NCBI RefSeq assembly: GCF_000023065.1
Contig: NC_012691.1
Location: 1,470,501 to 1,534,500 of the forward strand
Direction: 5' to 3'
Length of the DNA stretch: 64,000 nucleotides
DNA from: Tolumonas auensis DSM 9187
GTDB lineage: Bacteria > Pseudomonadota > Gammaproteobacteria > Enterobacterales > Aeromonadaceae
Shown here: one piece after another, positions 45,496-55,126 of the stretch
How positions within the stretch are numbered: position 1 is the first letter of the stretch
Layout: each line of letters begins with the position of its first letter
Program-made: the position numbers and the translations under genes
Notes under the pieces: model-generated
What the model was told of the DNA's origin: nothing
Seen by the model: the letters and a program-made list of their open reading frames with translations, nothing else
Databases searched by the model: none

Positions 45496-47058
45496 GTGGC
45501 GCAATCAGACTCATATGCGTTAGAACTGAGCGGCATCGATAAGCGATTTGGGGAAGTTCACGCCAATAAGCATATCGATTTGCAGGTTTGTAAAGGTTCG
45601 ATCCACGGCATCGTTGGGGAAAACGGTGCGGGAAAATCGACATTAATGAGCATCATTTATGGCTTTTATCATGCCGACAGCGGTGAGATGAAAGTGAAAG
45701 GCGCTCCTTATAAACCAGGGGGATCGCAGGACGCGATTGCCGCCGGTATCGGCATGGTGCATCAGCATTTTATGCTGGTGAACACCTTCACAGTATTAGA
45801 AAACATTATTCTTGGCGTGGAACATGGCTGGACGCTGGCACCGAGTCTTTCCGCAGCAAGAAAGAAACTGAAAGAACTGGCAGAACAATACGGTCTGGAT
45901 GTTCCTCTTGATACCCGTATTGAAGATCTTCCGGTAGGGTTGCAACAGCGGGTTGAAATTCTGAAAGCACTCTATCGCGGTGCTGAAATTCTGATCCTGG
46001 ATGAACCGACCGGTGTTTTAACACCGCAGGAAGCAGAGCATCTCTTCGCTATTCTGGCAAAACTCAAAGATCAGGGAACCACCATTATTCTGATCACGCA
46101 TAAGCTCCGTGAAATCATGGCGATCACCGATCATGTTTCCGTGATGCGGCGTGGTGAAATGGTGGCGCATGTCACCACACAGGAAACCTCGCGTGAGGAT
46201 CTGGCTGAACTGATGGTGGGGCGTAAGGTCCGTCTGAACGTCGATAAAGAAGCGGCTAACGTCGGTGATGCTCTGCTGAACGTCGACAAATTGCGTTACG
46301 TGGATGCCAGTGGTGTGGAACGCGTCAAATCCGTTTCCTTTAATGTCCGGGCCGGAGAAATTGTCGGTATCGCCGGTGTTTCCGGTAATGGACAGTCAGA
46401 ATTACTGGAGTTGCTGGGCGGGATTATTGAACCGGCCAGTGGTTCGTTTTCCATCGGTGCACATAAAGTTGATGCAGCCGAGCCGGTTGATGCGGCCACC
46501 ATGCGTGAATACGGTCTGGGACATGTGCCGGAAGATCGGCACAAGATGGGCCTGATCAATAAATTCTCAGCGCAGGAAGCCTTCATCATGGGGTATCACA
46601 ACCGCGCTATGTATAACCGGGGCGTGTTACAGGATAAAAAGGCCATTTTGCGTGATTGTCAGGAAAAAATGGATAAGTGGGATGTGCGCCCGGCTAACCC
46701 GCAATCGAAAACAGCCAATTTCTCCGGCGGTAATCAGCAAAAACTGGTTCTTGCCCGTGAAGTAGAAAAGAATCCGGATGTATTGCTGATTGGTCAGCCT
46801 ACCCGCGGGGTCGATATCGGCGCGATAGAATTTATTCACAAGCAGGTCATCGCCATGCGTGATGCGGGCAAGGCGGTATTGCTGGTATCGGTCGAGCTGG
46901 ACGAAATTCTGTCACTGTCTGATCGTATTCTGGTGATGTTTGATGGCGCTATCGTTGGCGAGGTTTCTGCGGCACAGGCGGATGAAAAAACGCTGGGCCT
47001 GATGATGGCCAATATCATGCCTGATCATTTGCAGGCTAACCAAGGGGATCAAGTATGA
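45496..47058 (+). CDS. nucleoside ABC transporter ATPase (double NBD)
   Basis: A ~520-residue protein with two nucleotide-binding domains (sugar/nucleoside class). NBD1 has GENGAGKST and ILDEPTGVLTP; its signature is LPVGLQQRVEI rather than the standard LSGGQ. NBD2 has FSGGNQQKLVLAREV and a degenerate Walker A (GVSGNGQSE), as in RbsA/YufO-type ATPases. The GTG at 45496 is favoured; the frame starts at a TTG at 45475. It overlaps the first permease gene (ATGA). Confidence 0.88.
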   Translation: MAQSDSYALELSGIDKRFGEVHANKHIDLQVCKGSIHGIVGENGAGKSTLMSIIYGFYHADSGEMKVKGAPYKPGGSQDAIAAGIGMVHQHFMLVNTFTVLENIILGVEHGWTLAPSLSAARKKLKELAEQYGLDVPLDTRIEDLPVGLQQRVEILKALYRGAEILILDEPTGVLTPQEAEHLFAILAKLKDQGTTIILITHKLREIMAITDHVSVMRRGEMVAHVTTQETSREDLAELMVGRKVRLNVDKEAANVGDALLNVDKLRYVDASGVERVKSVSFNVRAGEIVGIAGVSGNGQSELLELLGGIIEPASGSFSIGAHKVDAAEPVDAATMREYGLGHVPEDRHKMGLINKFSAQEAFIMGYHNRAMYNRGVLQDKKAILRDCQEKMDKWDVRPANPQSKTANFSGGNQQKLVLAREVEKNPDVLLIGQPTRGVDIGAIEFIHKQVIAMRDAGKAVLLVSVELDEILSLSDRILVMFDGAIVGEVSAAQADEKTLGLMMANIMPDHLQANQGDQV

Positions 47059-48161
47059 GTCAGCAACGGATCCCGCTTTGGGTCAACGTCGGACTTATTC
47101 CGTTAGTAAACCTTCTGATGGCGTTTGCTGTTTCAGCACTGCTGTTTTATTACATTGAGATCAATCCGCTCGATGCGGTGCAGGTCATGTGGCAAGGCGC
47201 TTTCGGCTATGCCGAAGGGGTTGGTTTTACACTTTACTATGCTACCGGCTTTATCTTTACTGGTCTGGCGGTAGCGGTTGCCTATCATGCCGGATTATTC
47301 AATATCGGCGGAGAAGGGCAGGCCTATGTCGGCGGGCTGGGTGTCGGTCTGGTCTGCCTGTGGCTGGGTGATACGTTGCCTCTGTATCTGCTGTTACCGC
47401 TGGCATTGCTGGCTGGTGGCCTGTTTGGCGCAGCATGGGCATTTGTTCCTGCCTATCTGCAGGCGAAGCGTGGCAGCCATATCGTTATCACAACTATTAT
47501 GTTCAATTTCATTGCCTCATCACTGATGGCGTATCTGCTTGTGGATGTGCTGAAACCAGCCAGTACCATGGCGCCGGAGAGTGCCGTGTTCGCTGAGGCA
47601 AGCTGGTTACCGAAAATACATGCAGTGCTGGCCGCCATCGGAATTGATATGCCGGCAAGCCCGGTAAACATCAGTCTGCTGTGGGCGTTACTGTGTGCTT
47701 TGTTTGTCTGGGGCTTCTTGTGGTACACCCGCTGGGGTTATCAAATCCGCTCGGTCGGTGCCAATGCCCATGCTGCCAGCTATGCCGGTATTTCATATTC
47801 CAGAGTCACTATCATGGCGATGGCCATTTCGGGGATGCTGGCCGGATTCTTTGCACTGAACGTAATTCAGGGCGAGTTACACCAGATAAAACTGAACTAT
47901 GTCGAAGGCTTTGGCTTTACCGGTATCGCCGTTGCATTGATGGGACGCAATCATCCTGTCGGCGTCATTCTGGCCAGTCTGCTGTTCGGTTTTCTCTATC
48001 AGGGCGGGGCAGAGCTCAGCTTCGAATATGGTGTAGACCGCAATATCGTCGTGGTATTGCAAGGCCTGGTGATCCTGTTTTCGGGAGCACTGGAGCATAT
48101 GTTTAAACCTCGCCTGGAGGCACTGTATATCAAACTTGCCGGTCAAAAGGAGGCAGCATAA
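47055..48161 (+). CDS. nucleoside ABC transporter permease 1
   Basis: A 368-residue membrane protein of the branched-chain/BMP permease family (about ten helices; NIGGEGQAYVGGLGVGLVCL, SVGANAHAASYAGIS). Its start overlaps the ATPase stop and its stop overlaps the next ATG, showing tight coupling. Confidence 0.88.
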   Translation: MSQQRIPLWVNVGLIPLVNLLMAFAVSALLFYYIEINPLDAVQVMWQGAFGYAEGVGFTLYYATGFIFTGLAVAVAYHAGLFNIGGEGQAYVGGLGVGLVCLWLGDTLPLYLLLPLALLAGGLFGAAWAFVPAYLQAKRGSHIVITTIMFNFIASSLMAYLLVDVLKPASTMAPESAVFAEASWLPKIHAVLAAIGIDMPASPVNISLLWALLCALFVWGFLWYTRWGYQIRSVGANAHAASYAGISYSRVTIMAMAISGMLAGFFALNVIQGELHQIKLNYVEGFGFTGIAVALMGRNHPVGVILASLLFGFLYQGGAELSFEYGVDRNIVVVLQGLVILFSGALEHMFKPRLEALYIKLAGQKEAA

Positions 48162-49126
48162 TGTACGAAACATTAATATTAATGCTGGATTCGACTATCC
48201 GTGTTGCCACTCCGTTGATCTTCGCTGTACTGGCCGGACTTTTCTGTGAGCGTTCCGGTGTGGTTAACATAGGTCTGGAAGGTAATTTGCTGGCGGCAGC
48301 GTTTGCAGGTGCCGCGACAGCATCAATGACAGGATCTGCATTGCAGGGTGTGATAGCCGGTGTGCTGGTTTCTGTGGCGACGTCCCTGTTACATGGTTTT
48401 GCCACCATCACTCACCGTGGTGATCAGGTTGTAAGTGGTATGGCGGTGAATATTCTGGCTGCCGGTCTGACTGTGACACTTGGTCGTTACTGGTTCGATC
48501 AGGGCGGGCAAACGCCTGCACTTGATGGCGATGCCCGGTTTGCACCGCTGCATTTTCCGTTTGAAAAGGAAATGTTTGATGTTCCGGTGATCGGTCAGCT
48601 TTATTCTGAGCTGCTGAGTGGTCATACGCTTCTGGAATATATTGCGCTTCTGGCGGTGCCGACTGCATGGTGGGTTTTATACCGGACCCGTTTCGGCTTG
48701 CGTCTGCGGGCGGTAGGTGAAGCACCAGCGGCGGTTGATACTGCCGGGATCTCGGTAATTCGTCTGCGGTACAGTGCGATCCTGATTTGTGGTCTGCTCG
48801 CCGGGTTAGGGGGCGTCTATCTCTCTATGGCACAAACTGCGCAGTTTATTCCCAATATGAGTGCCGGTAAGGGCTATATGGCGCTGGCCGCATTGGTATT
48901 CGGGAAGTGGCGTCCGTGGACGGCGATGAGCGCCTGTCTGCTGTTTGGTTTTCTGGATGCCATGGCGATTCGTTTGCAAGGCGTTGAAATTGCAGGCCAT
49001 ACTATTCCGGTTCAAATCATAGAAGCGTTACCGTATATGTTAACCGTATTCCTGCTGGCCGGATTTATCGGCAAAGCTGTTGCGCCAAAAGCACTGGGTA
49101 CGGCATATGTGAAAGAGCGGGAATAA
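48161..49126 (+). CDS. nucleoside ABC transporter permease 2
   Basis: A 321-residue second permease of the same family (CERSGVVNIGLEGNLLAAAF, LRAVGEAPAAVDTAGISV, PVQIIEALPYMLTVFLLAG). ATG overlaps the preceding stop as TAATG. It is the last gene of the operon, followed by a terminator. Confidence 0.88.
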   Translation: MYETLILMLDSTIRVATPLIFAVLAGLFCERSGVVNIGLEGNLLAAAFAGAATASMTGSALQGVIAGVLVSVATSLLHGFATITHRGDQVVSGMAVNILAAGLTVTLGRYWFDQGGQTPALDGDARFAPLHFPFEKEMFDVPVIGQLYSELLSGHTLLEYIALLAVPTAWWVLYRTRFGLRLRAVGEAPAAVDTAGISVIRLRYSAILICGLLAGLGGVYLSMAQTAQFIPNMSAGKGYMALAALVFGKWRPWTAMSACLLFGFLDAMAIRLQGVEIAGHTIPVQIIEALPYMLTVFLLAGFIGKAVAPKALGTAYVKERE

Positions 49127-49153
49127 GTTTCCTCAAAAATTCTGATTTCTGCA

Positions 49154-49181
49154 GAGCAGCCTTCGGGTTGCTCTTTTTTTA
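49154..49181 (+). terminator. terminator after nucleoside transporter operon
   Basis: GAGCAGCC/GGTTGCTC stem (one G-T pair), TTCG loop and seven T. Confidence 0.88.
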
Positions 49182-49292
49182 AGTGGTGTTTTAGGGCTTG
49201 CAAAAATAGCTGAGACTGGTATTTTGTCATCGGAGCTAATGCTAATTCAGAATTATGTCAATACAAGATTAAAATTCAGGATGCAGTGTTGG

Positions 49293-49310
49293 TGTAAAGA
49301 TAAGTTTACA
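49293..49310. promoter_or_regulatory. TyrR box upstream of aroF
   Basis: TGTAAA-GATAAG-TTTACA is an exact match to the strong TyrR box TGTAAAN6TTTACA. It ends 13 bp before the aroF start codon, so bound TyrR would block elongation or the promoter. Confidence 0.85.
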
Positions 49311-49323
49311 GAGTGGTGCCATC

Positions 49324-50391
49324 ATGCAGAAAGATTCACTGAATAATATTAATATCCAATCAGAACAAGTACTCCTGACTCCGGACGAGCTGAAAGCCAA
49401 AGTCCCGGTTTCGGATGAAACATACTCCTTCATCGCTGATGCCCGTCGTCAGATCGCTGATATCGTTCATCATCAGGATCATCGTTTATTAGTGATCTGC
49501 GGTCCTTGTTCTATCCATGATATGGAAGCAGCTAAAGACTACGCCACTCGTCTGAAAGCGCTGCACGACAAATATGCCGATACGCTGTATATCGTAATGC
49601 GTGTTTATTTTGAAAAACCACGTACCACTGTCGGCTGGAAAGGCTTTATCAATGATCCAAACCTGGACGGTACATTTGATATCGAGCTGGGCTTGCAGAA
49701 AGCACGTGAACTGCTTTCCTGGTTAGGTGAACTGCGTCTGCCACTGGCAACTGAAGCACTGGATCCTATCAGCCCGCAATATCTGGCGGATTTGTTCAGC
49801 TGGTCTGCTATCGGTGCGCGTACCACTGAATCTCAGACTCACCGCGAAATGGCTTCTGGTCTTTCCATGCCGGTTGGTTTCAAAAATGGTACTGATGGTA
49901 ATCTGGATACCGCTATTAACGCATTGAAAGCGGCATCTTCTTCACACCGTTTTATGGGTATCAACCAGCAGGGACAAGTAGCTCTGCTGCAGACACAGGG
50001 TAATCCTGATGGTCATGTGATCCTGCGCGGTGGTAAACAGCCTAACTATGATTCTGTTAACGTTGCACTGGCTGAACAGGAACTGGCCAAAGCCAAATTA
50101 CCAGCCAGCCTGGTAGTGGATTGCAGCCACGGCAACTCTAATAAAAATCACCGCTTGCAGCCACTGGTTGCTGAAAACGTGATCCGTCAGATTCAGGATG
50201 GAAATAAATCCATCATTGGTATTATGCTGGAATCAAATATCGGTGAAGGTGCTCAGTCCAGTGAACAGCCAAAATCTGATATGGCTTACGGTGTGTCTAT
50301 CACTGATGCCTGTATTGACTGGCATGCTACTGATAAATTACTGGCTGGTTGCTACGAAGAGCTGAAAGAGCCTCTGAAAGATCGACTCTGA
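49324..50391 (+). CDS. aroF: 3-deoxy-7-phosphoheptulonate synthase (tyrosine-type)
   Basis: A 355-residue class I DAHP synthase, first step of the shikimate pathway. LLVICGPCSIHDMEAAKDYA, YFEKPRTTVGWKGFINDP and GARTTESQTHREMASGLSMP are diagnostic. Assignment to the tyrosine-regulated isozyme rests on the TyrR box and on tyrA downstream, as in the E. coli aroF-tyrA operon. Confidence 0.93.
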   Translation: MQKDSLNNINIQSEQVLLTPDELKAKVPVSDETYSFIADARRQIADIVHHQDHRLLVICGPCSIHDMEAAKDYATRLKALHDKYADTLYIVMRVYFEKPRTTVGWKGFINDPNLDGTFDIELGLQKARELLSWLGELRLPLATEALDPISPQYLADLFSWSAIGARTTESQTHREMASGLSMPVGFKNGTDGNLDTAINALKAASSSHRFMGINQQGQVALLQTQGNPDGHVILRGGKQPNYDSVNVALAEQELAKAKLPASLVVDCSHGNSNKNHRLQPLVAENVIRQIQDGNKSIIGIMLESNIGEGAQSSEQPKSDMAYGVSITDACIDWHATDKLLAGCYEELKEPLKDRL

Positions 50392-50413
50392 GCCCGAACA
50401 CAATGCATAATAT

Positions 50414-50441
50414 ACTCCGGCCCTAAGGCCGGAGTTTTTTT
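50414..50441 (+). terminator. terminator/attenuator between aroF and tyrA
   Basis: ACTCCGGCC/GGCCGGAGT stem, short loop and seven T, 16 bp before tyrA; readthrough would be needed for co-expression. Confidence 0.85.
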
Positions 50442-50456
50442 AATGGAAGCATAGGG

Positions 50457-51584
50457 ATGAATGAAGAGCTGAATGCGTTGCGTGATCAGATTGATCATGT
50501 CGACAAGCAACTGGTTGATCTTCTGGCACAGCGTCTGAAATTGGTTGCCGGAGTAGGGGAAGTTAAAAGCCGGTACGGTATACCAGTTTATGCACCGGAT
50601 CGTGAAGCTGCAATGCTGGCCAGCCGCAGAGCGGAAGCTGAAGCATCCGGCATTCCGGCTGATCTGATAGAAGATGTACTGCGCCGCGTGATGCGTGAAT
50701 CATACAGCAGTGAAAATGACTCTGGCTTTAAATGTGTCAAACCTGATCTGCGTCGTATTGTTGTGGTCGGTGGTAAGGGTCAGCTGGGACGGTTATTCGT
50801 CCAGATGTTCCGTCTTTCCGGCTATCAGGTTGAGATCCTGGAAAAGGATGACTGGGCACGCGCAGATACCCTGCTGGCTGATGCCAGTGTGGTGCTGGTA
50901 GCCGTACCGATTGATATTTCCTGTCAGATCATCGATCAATTGAATAACTTGCCGGCGGATTGCCTGCTGGTTGATATCACCAGTATCAAGCAAAAGCCGC
51001 TGCAGCACATGCTGGCTGCTCATGCTGGTCCTGTGCTGGGCCTGCACCCGATGTTTGGTCCGGATGTGGCCAGTCTGGCGAAGCAGGTTATTGTTTGTTG
51101 TGACGGCCGTGGAGCAGATCAGTATCAGTGGTTACTGGAGCAGATGCAGATCTGGGGTGCCCGTTTACAGAGTGTGACCGCCAAAGAACACGATGATGCG
51201 ATGAGCTTTATTCAGGCTCTGCGCCATTTCACTACTTATGCATATGGCTACCATTTATTTGAAGAGAAAGCTGACATCAAATGTCTGCTGGCATTAAGCT
51301 CTCCGATTTATCGTCTGGAGCTGGCAATGGTGGGGCGTCTCTTCGCTCAGGATCCTGTTTTGTATGCAGATATTATTCTTTCATCAGAACAGAATCTGCA
51401 GCTTATCCGCCGTTATCATCAGCGTATGGGTGATGCTATTCAGCGGCTGGAAAAAGGCGATAAACAGGCATTTATTTCTCATTTCCAGGAAGTGTCTGCT
51501 TACTTTGGTGAGTATGCACAGCAATTCCTCAAAGAGAGTAAGCAGTTACTGGCGCAGGCCAGTGATCGTCGTCATCACGACTGA
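50457..51584 (+). CDS. tyrA: chorismate mutase / prephenate dehydrogenase
   Basis: A 375-residue bifunctional T-protein. The N-terminal chorismate mutase (1-~90: [20 protein letters not shown]) is fused to a prephenate dehydrogenase with NAD-binding [17 protein letters not shown] and the catalytic [11 protein letters not shown] stretch. Together with aroF it commits carbon to tyrosine. Confidence 0.96.
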   Translation: MNEELNALRDQIDHVDKQLVDLLAQRLKLVAGVGEVKSRYGIPVYAPDREAAMLASRRAEAEASGIPADLIEDVLRRVMRESYSSENDSGFKCVKPDLRRIVVVGGKGQLGRLFVQMFRLSGYQVEILEKDDWARADTLLADASVVLVAVPIDISCQIIDQLNNLPADCLLVDITSIKQKPLQHMLAAHAGPVLGLHPMFGPDVASLAKQVIVCCDGRGADQYQWLLEQMQIWGARLQSVTAKEHDDAMSFIQALRHFTTYAYGYHLFEEKADIKCLLALSSPIYRLELAMVGRLFAQDPVLYADIILSSEQNLQLIRRYHQRMGDAIQRLEKGDKQAFISHFQEVSAYFGEYAQQFLKESKQLLAQASDRRHHD

Positions 51585-51595
51585 TCTGTCCAATG

Positions 51596-51631
51596 AAACA
51601 AAGAGGCCAGCAATTGCTGGCCTCTTTGTTT
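51596..51631. terminator. 36-bp perfect palindromic bidirectional terminator
   Basis: An uninterrupted palindrome (half-site AAACAAAGAGGCCAGCAA, centre AATT) with A- and T-rich ends, serving tyrA and the convergent TAXI gene. Confidence 0.88.
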
Positions 51632-51659
51632 TTGAGAAAATTTAAGAAAGCGACATCAT

Positions 51660-52661
51660 CTAAAGCGATTTCAGCGGAATATTATGTTCCTTGAAATAAC
51701 GGATTGCGCCCGGATGTAACGGGACAGTCAAACCGGCATTCGCCATGTCTTCGGGTTTTAATCCTTTTAAGGCCGGATGACTTCTTTCCAGTTGTTGCAG
51801 ATTTTCCATCGTGGTTTTCACGATCTGGTAGGCTGTTTCTTCATCCAGTTCATCGGTTGTCAGCAAAGTGGCTGAAACACCAAAAGTGCTGATATCGCTG
51901 TCATTTCCACGATATAACCCGCCCGGAATAGTCATCGCCTTGTATTCAGGATGAGTGGCCAGAATGCTCTTAAGTTGTTCTGGTGCGATAGCAACCAGCT
52001 GGGTATCACAACTGTTGGTTGCTTCCCTGATCGCACCGTTAGGATGGCCAGCAATATATACAAAAGCATCGATCTGGTTATCACATAGCGCCTGAGCACG
52101 CTCATCAGCGTCCAGAACTGATATTACCGGGAAATCAGTCTGTTTCCAGTTGAGTTGCTGCATTAACAACTGCATGGATGCGTGCTCACCGGATCCGACG
52201 TTACCGATATCAATGCGTTTTCCGACCAAATCAGAAAGCTGAGCTATATTGCTGTCCTGACGGGCAATGATGGTAAATGCTTCGGGGTAGAGGCTGAACA
52301 AAGCCCTTAGCTGAGGCATCTTCCCGTCCTGAACAAATTCCACGCTACCGGTAAACGCATGCTGCTGAATATCTGACTGGACCAGTGCTAATGGTACTTC
52401 TTTATTCCGGAGCTTCTGAATATTAGCAACGGAACCCGGGCTGGTCGTCACAGAACAACGTAACAGATGTTGTCTCTGGCTTTTATTTAATTGCCGGCAG
52501 ATAGCACCGCCGGCCGGATAATAAACACCAGATACGCTTCCGGTTGATATGGTCAGATTGACAGGAGCAGCGGCATAAGAACTACTGCTGATTCCAAATG
52601 TGAGACATATCCATGTCAGTGCATTTGTCAAATATACGCTACAGAAACGCATGCAAGACAT
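51660..52661 (-). CDS. TAXI-family TRAP transporter solute-binding protein
   Basis: A 333-residue exported protein of the TAXI family (signal peptide; NLTISTGSVSGVYYPAGGAI, LRCSVTTSPGSVANIQKLRN, KRIDIGNVGSGEHASMQLLM). Such proteins deliver substrates (often glutamate or other small organic acids) to TRAP membrane subunits, but no TRAP permease is adjacent. The ATG follows AGGAA. The protein may work with a distant permease. Confidence 0.87.
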   Translation of the reverse strand: MSCMRFCSVYLTNALTWICLTFGISSSSYAAAPVNLTISTGSVSGVYYPAGGAICRQLNKSQRQHLLRCSVTTSPGSVANIQKLRNKEVPLALVQSDIQQHAFTGSVEFVQDGKMPQLRALFSLYPEAFTIIARQDSNIAQLSDLVGKRIDIGNVGSGEHASMQLLMQQLNWKQTDFPVISVLDADERAQALCDNQIDAFVYIAGHPNGAIREATNSCDTQLVAIAPEQLKSILATHPEYKAMTIPGGLYRGNDSDISTFGVSATLLTTDELDEETAYQIVKTTMENLQQLERSHPALKGLKPEDMANAGLTVPLHPGAIRYFKEHNIPLKSL

Positions 52662-52713
52662 AGTTTTTCCTGTGGTTGTTGATCATAAATGCAAAAGCGG
52701 GATTATCCCTGTT

Positions 52714-53868
52714 TTACTTCTGAACCGCCAGCCGTGTCAATTGAATCACTTTGACCATCCGATCCAGTGCCTGCTGCAGTAATGTACGGCTGCAACCGAA
52801 ATTCAGACGAACAAAATTTTTATCGCCAAACTGCGCGCCAGGCGAAAGACCGACACCGCCAGCTTCAAATGCAGCAATAGGGTCTGCCATACCTAAGCCG
52901 GAGACATCAATCCATGCCAGATACGTCGCTTCCAGTTTTGCGATTTTGATACCCGGTAAACAACCCAGGGTCTTTTCAACCAGATCCCGGTTAGCCCGTA
53001 AGTATTCAATTTGTGCCTGTAACCACTCATCACCATGCTCATAGGCGGCTTCTGCTGCAACCAGACCAATCAGGTTGTTATCAGCCATCAAGCCGCGCAT
53101 TGCCTGCTGTAATTTAAAGCGTAAGCGGCTGTCCGGAATGATAGCAAACGAGCTGCACAGGCCCGCAATATTGAATGTTTTGCTTGGGGCCATTAATACC
53201 GCGCTGCGTGCTGCGGCTTCAGGTGAAAGTGAAGCAAAAGGAATATGTTGTGCATCTGGTTCCAGTAGCAAGTCACAATGAATTTCATCTGAAATGACGA
53301 TCAGGTCGTGGCGGATTGCAATGTCAGCAATGCGTTGCAATTCTTCACGGGTAAATACGGTACCACCCGGATTATGCGGATTACATAACAGCAGTACATC
53401 GGCACTCTGCGCTTGTTGTTCCAGCATTGCAAAATCGGGCAGCCAGCGATCTTCAACCAGTTGCATTGGCAGATAGCTGACAGGGCGATCATTATGCTCA
53501 GGCGCATGCAGAAATGGATAATAGACCGGCTTCGGTGTGATAACATGCTGTTCCGGGCGACACCATGCTTTGATTCCAAAATTCAGACTAGGCACCACGC
53601 CAGGCATGAACAGCAGCCACTCCGGTTCAATTTTCCAGCCATAACGCTGTTGCATCCGTTCGATCACCAGTTCAATCAGGCGAGGGGATGGACGGCTATA
53701 GCCAAAGACACCGTGGGCCACACGTTGCTGTAATGCATCAATGACACCTTGTGGTGCCATGAAGTCGGTATCAGCTACCCATAATGGAATAATGTCCTGA
53801 TCTCTATATTTATTCCATTTCAGGCTGTTTGTACCGCGGCGATCAATCTGCTTATCGAAATCAAACAT
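52714..53868 (-). CDS. MalY/PatB-type aminotransferase (C-S lyase)
   Basis: A 384-residue fold-type I PLP enzyme. PLWVADTDFMAPQGVIDAL, LLLCNPHNPGGTVFTREEL, VISDEIHCDLLL and the PLP-lysine MAPSKTFNIAGLCSS are the MalY/PatB signatures. The family cleaves cystathionine or other C-S bonds; E. coli MalY also modulates MalT. Which activity applies here is unknown. It is divergent from the Set-type efflux gene. Confidence 0.88.
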   Translation of the reverse strand: MFDFDKQIDRRGTNSLKWNKYRDQDIIPLWVADTDFMAPQGVIDALQQRVAHGVFGYSRPSPRLIELVIERMQQRYGWKIEPEWLLFMPGVVPSLNFGIKAWCRPEQHVITPKPVYYPFLHAPEHNDRPVSYLPMQLVEDRWLPDFAMLEQQAQSADVLLLCNPHNPGGTVFTREELQRIADIAIRHDLIVISDEIHCDLLLEPDAQHIPFASLSPEAAARSAVLMAPSKTFNIAGLCSSFAIIPDSRLRFKLQQAMRGLMADNNLIGLVAAEAAYEHGDEWLQAQIEYLRANRDLVEKTLGCLPGIKIAKLEATYLAWIDVSGLGMADPIAAFEAGGVGLSPGAQFGDKNFVRLNFGCSRTLLQQALDRMVKVIQLTRLAVQK

Positions 53869-53956
53869 GCTGCATCCCTGTAAAATTAGTGAGCAATATC
53901 AAAGAATCGCCACTCTAGGGTGAATTAATCAGTGGCGCAAGGAGAAACAAAAGCAA

Positions 53957-55126
53957 ATGAAACGTTTATTACCCGCTTTCATGCGAAACGCGGTCGAGAT
54001 GAGTTTCATGGGAGTCACATTTCTGACGGGTCTCGCTATCGCGTTTCTTGTGCCGGTATTGAGCCTGTTTCTGAGCGATGAATTGCATGTCCGCCCTTTG
54101 CTGGTGGGGGCATTTTTTACAGTGAACGCGGTGATGGGGATCATCATCGGACAAGTGCTGGCCAAGTATTCTGACAACCTTAACAATCGTAAGCCATTGA
54201 TCATGATCTGTGGTATTGCCGGTATTCTGGGCAGTTTGTTATATGCGTTCGACCGGCATTTTGGTGTGTTGATCAGTCTGGGAATTGTGCTGATGAGCCT
54301 TTGTGGATCGATGACTCCTCAGCTTTACGCATTAGCCCGGGAATATACGGATGCAGAAAATAAGCAGGCGATCACTTTCAGTACGGTGATGCGTGCGCAG
54401 TTCTCACTGGCATGGGTTATCGGGCCGCCGCTGGCATTTTTTATTGTGGCTAATTTTGATTTTACCCGGCTTTTTACCGGCGTGGCTGTTCTGTATTTAC
54501 TTTGTGTCCTGATCATCGTGCGCTATTTGCCGGTGATACCACGTCAGATTGTCGCACCGGATAAATCAGCCGGGAGTATCTGGCAAAATCAGCGTTTGTG
54601 TCTGTTATTTTTAAGTTCATTTCTGCTGTGGACTTGTAACAGCATGTATCTGATTACTATGCCTCTTTATATCAGCAAAGTACTGCATTGGCAGCAGGGG
54701 TTGGCGGGATGGCTGATGGGGCTGGCCGCCGGTCTGGAGATCCCGGTCATGCTGCTGGCTGGCCGTTATAGTCTGCGCATTGGGAATCGCCGGCTGATGC
54801 TGATTTCCGGTGTGTCAGCGGTGGTGTTTTATGTGGTATTGCTATTATCGCAACAACCGCTGATCCTGTTTCTGGCCCAGATACCGAATGCCTTGTTTAT
54901 CGGCATTTTAGCCGGGATTGGGATGACCTGTTTTCAGGATCTGCTGCCGGGATATGCCGGTCAGGCATCAACACTATTCAGTAACAGTATCCGGTGCGGC
55001 GGTATTGTCGCGGGAATGCTTGCCGGTACTATTACTGAATGGTTCCGGTTTGATGGCGTGTTTCTCTGTGCCCTGGGATTATCGGCATGTGCATTATTGG
55101 CCTTATGGCGGATCAGCTCGCTGTAG
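53957..55126 (+). CDS. SetA/SetB-type sugar efflux MFS transporter
   Basis: A 389-residue MFS protein with about 12 helices. FLTGLAIAFLVPVLSLFLSD, VLAKYSDNLNNRKPLIMIC and the duplicate loop in the second half resemble the sugar-efflux Set family. AAGGAG lies upstream of ATG 53957. Its end overlaps the convergent LysR gene by 14 nt. Confidence 0.8.
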   Translation: MKRLLPAFMRNAVEMSFMGVTFLTGLAIAFLVPVLSLFLSDELHVRPLLVGAFFTVNAVMGIIIGQVLAKYSDNLNNRKPLIMICGIAGILGSLLYAFDRHFGVLISLGIVLMSLCGSMTPQLYALAREYTDAENKQAITFSTVMRAQFSLAWVIGPPLAFFIVANFDFTRLFTGVAVLYLLCVLIIVRYLPVIPRQIVAPDKSAGSIWQNQRLCLLFLSSFLLWTCNSMYLITMPLYISKVLHWQQGLAGWLMGLAAGLEIPVMLLAGRYSLRIGNRRLMLISGVSAVVFYVVLLLSQQPLILFLAQIPNALFIGILAGIGMTCFQDLLPGYAGQASTLFSNSIRCGGIVAGMLAGTITEWFRFDGVFLCALGLSACALLALWRISSL

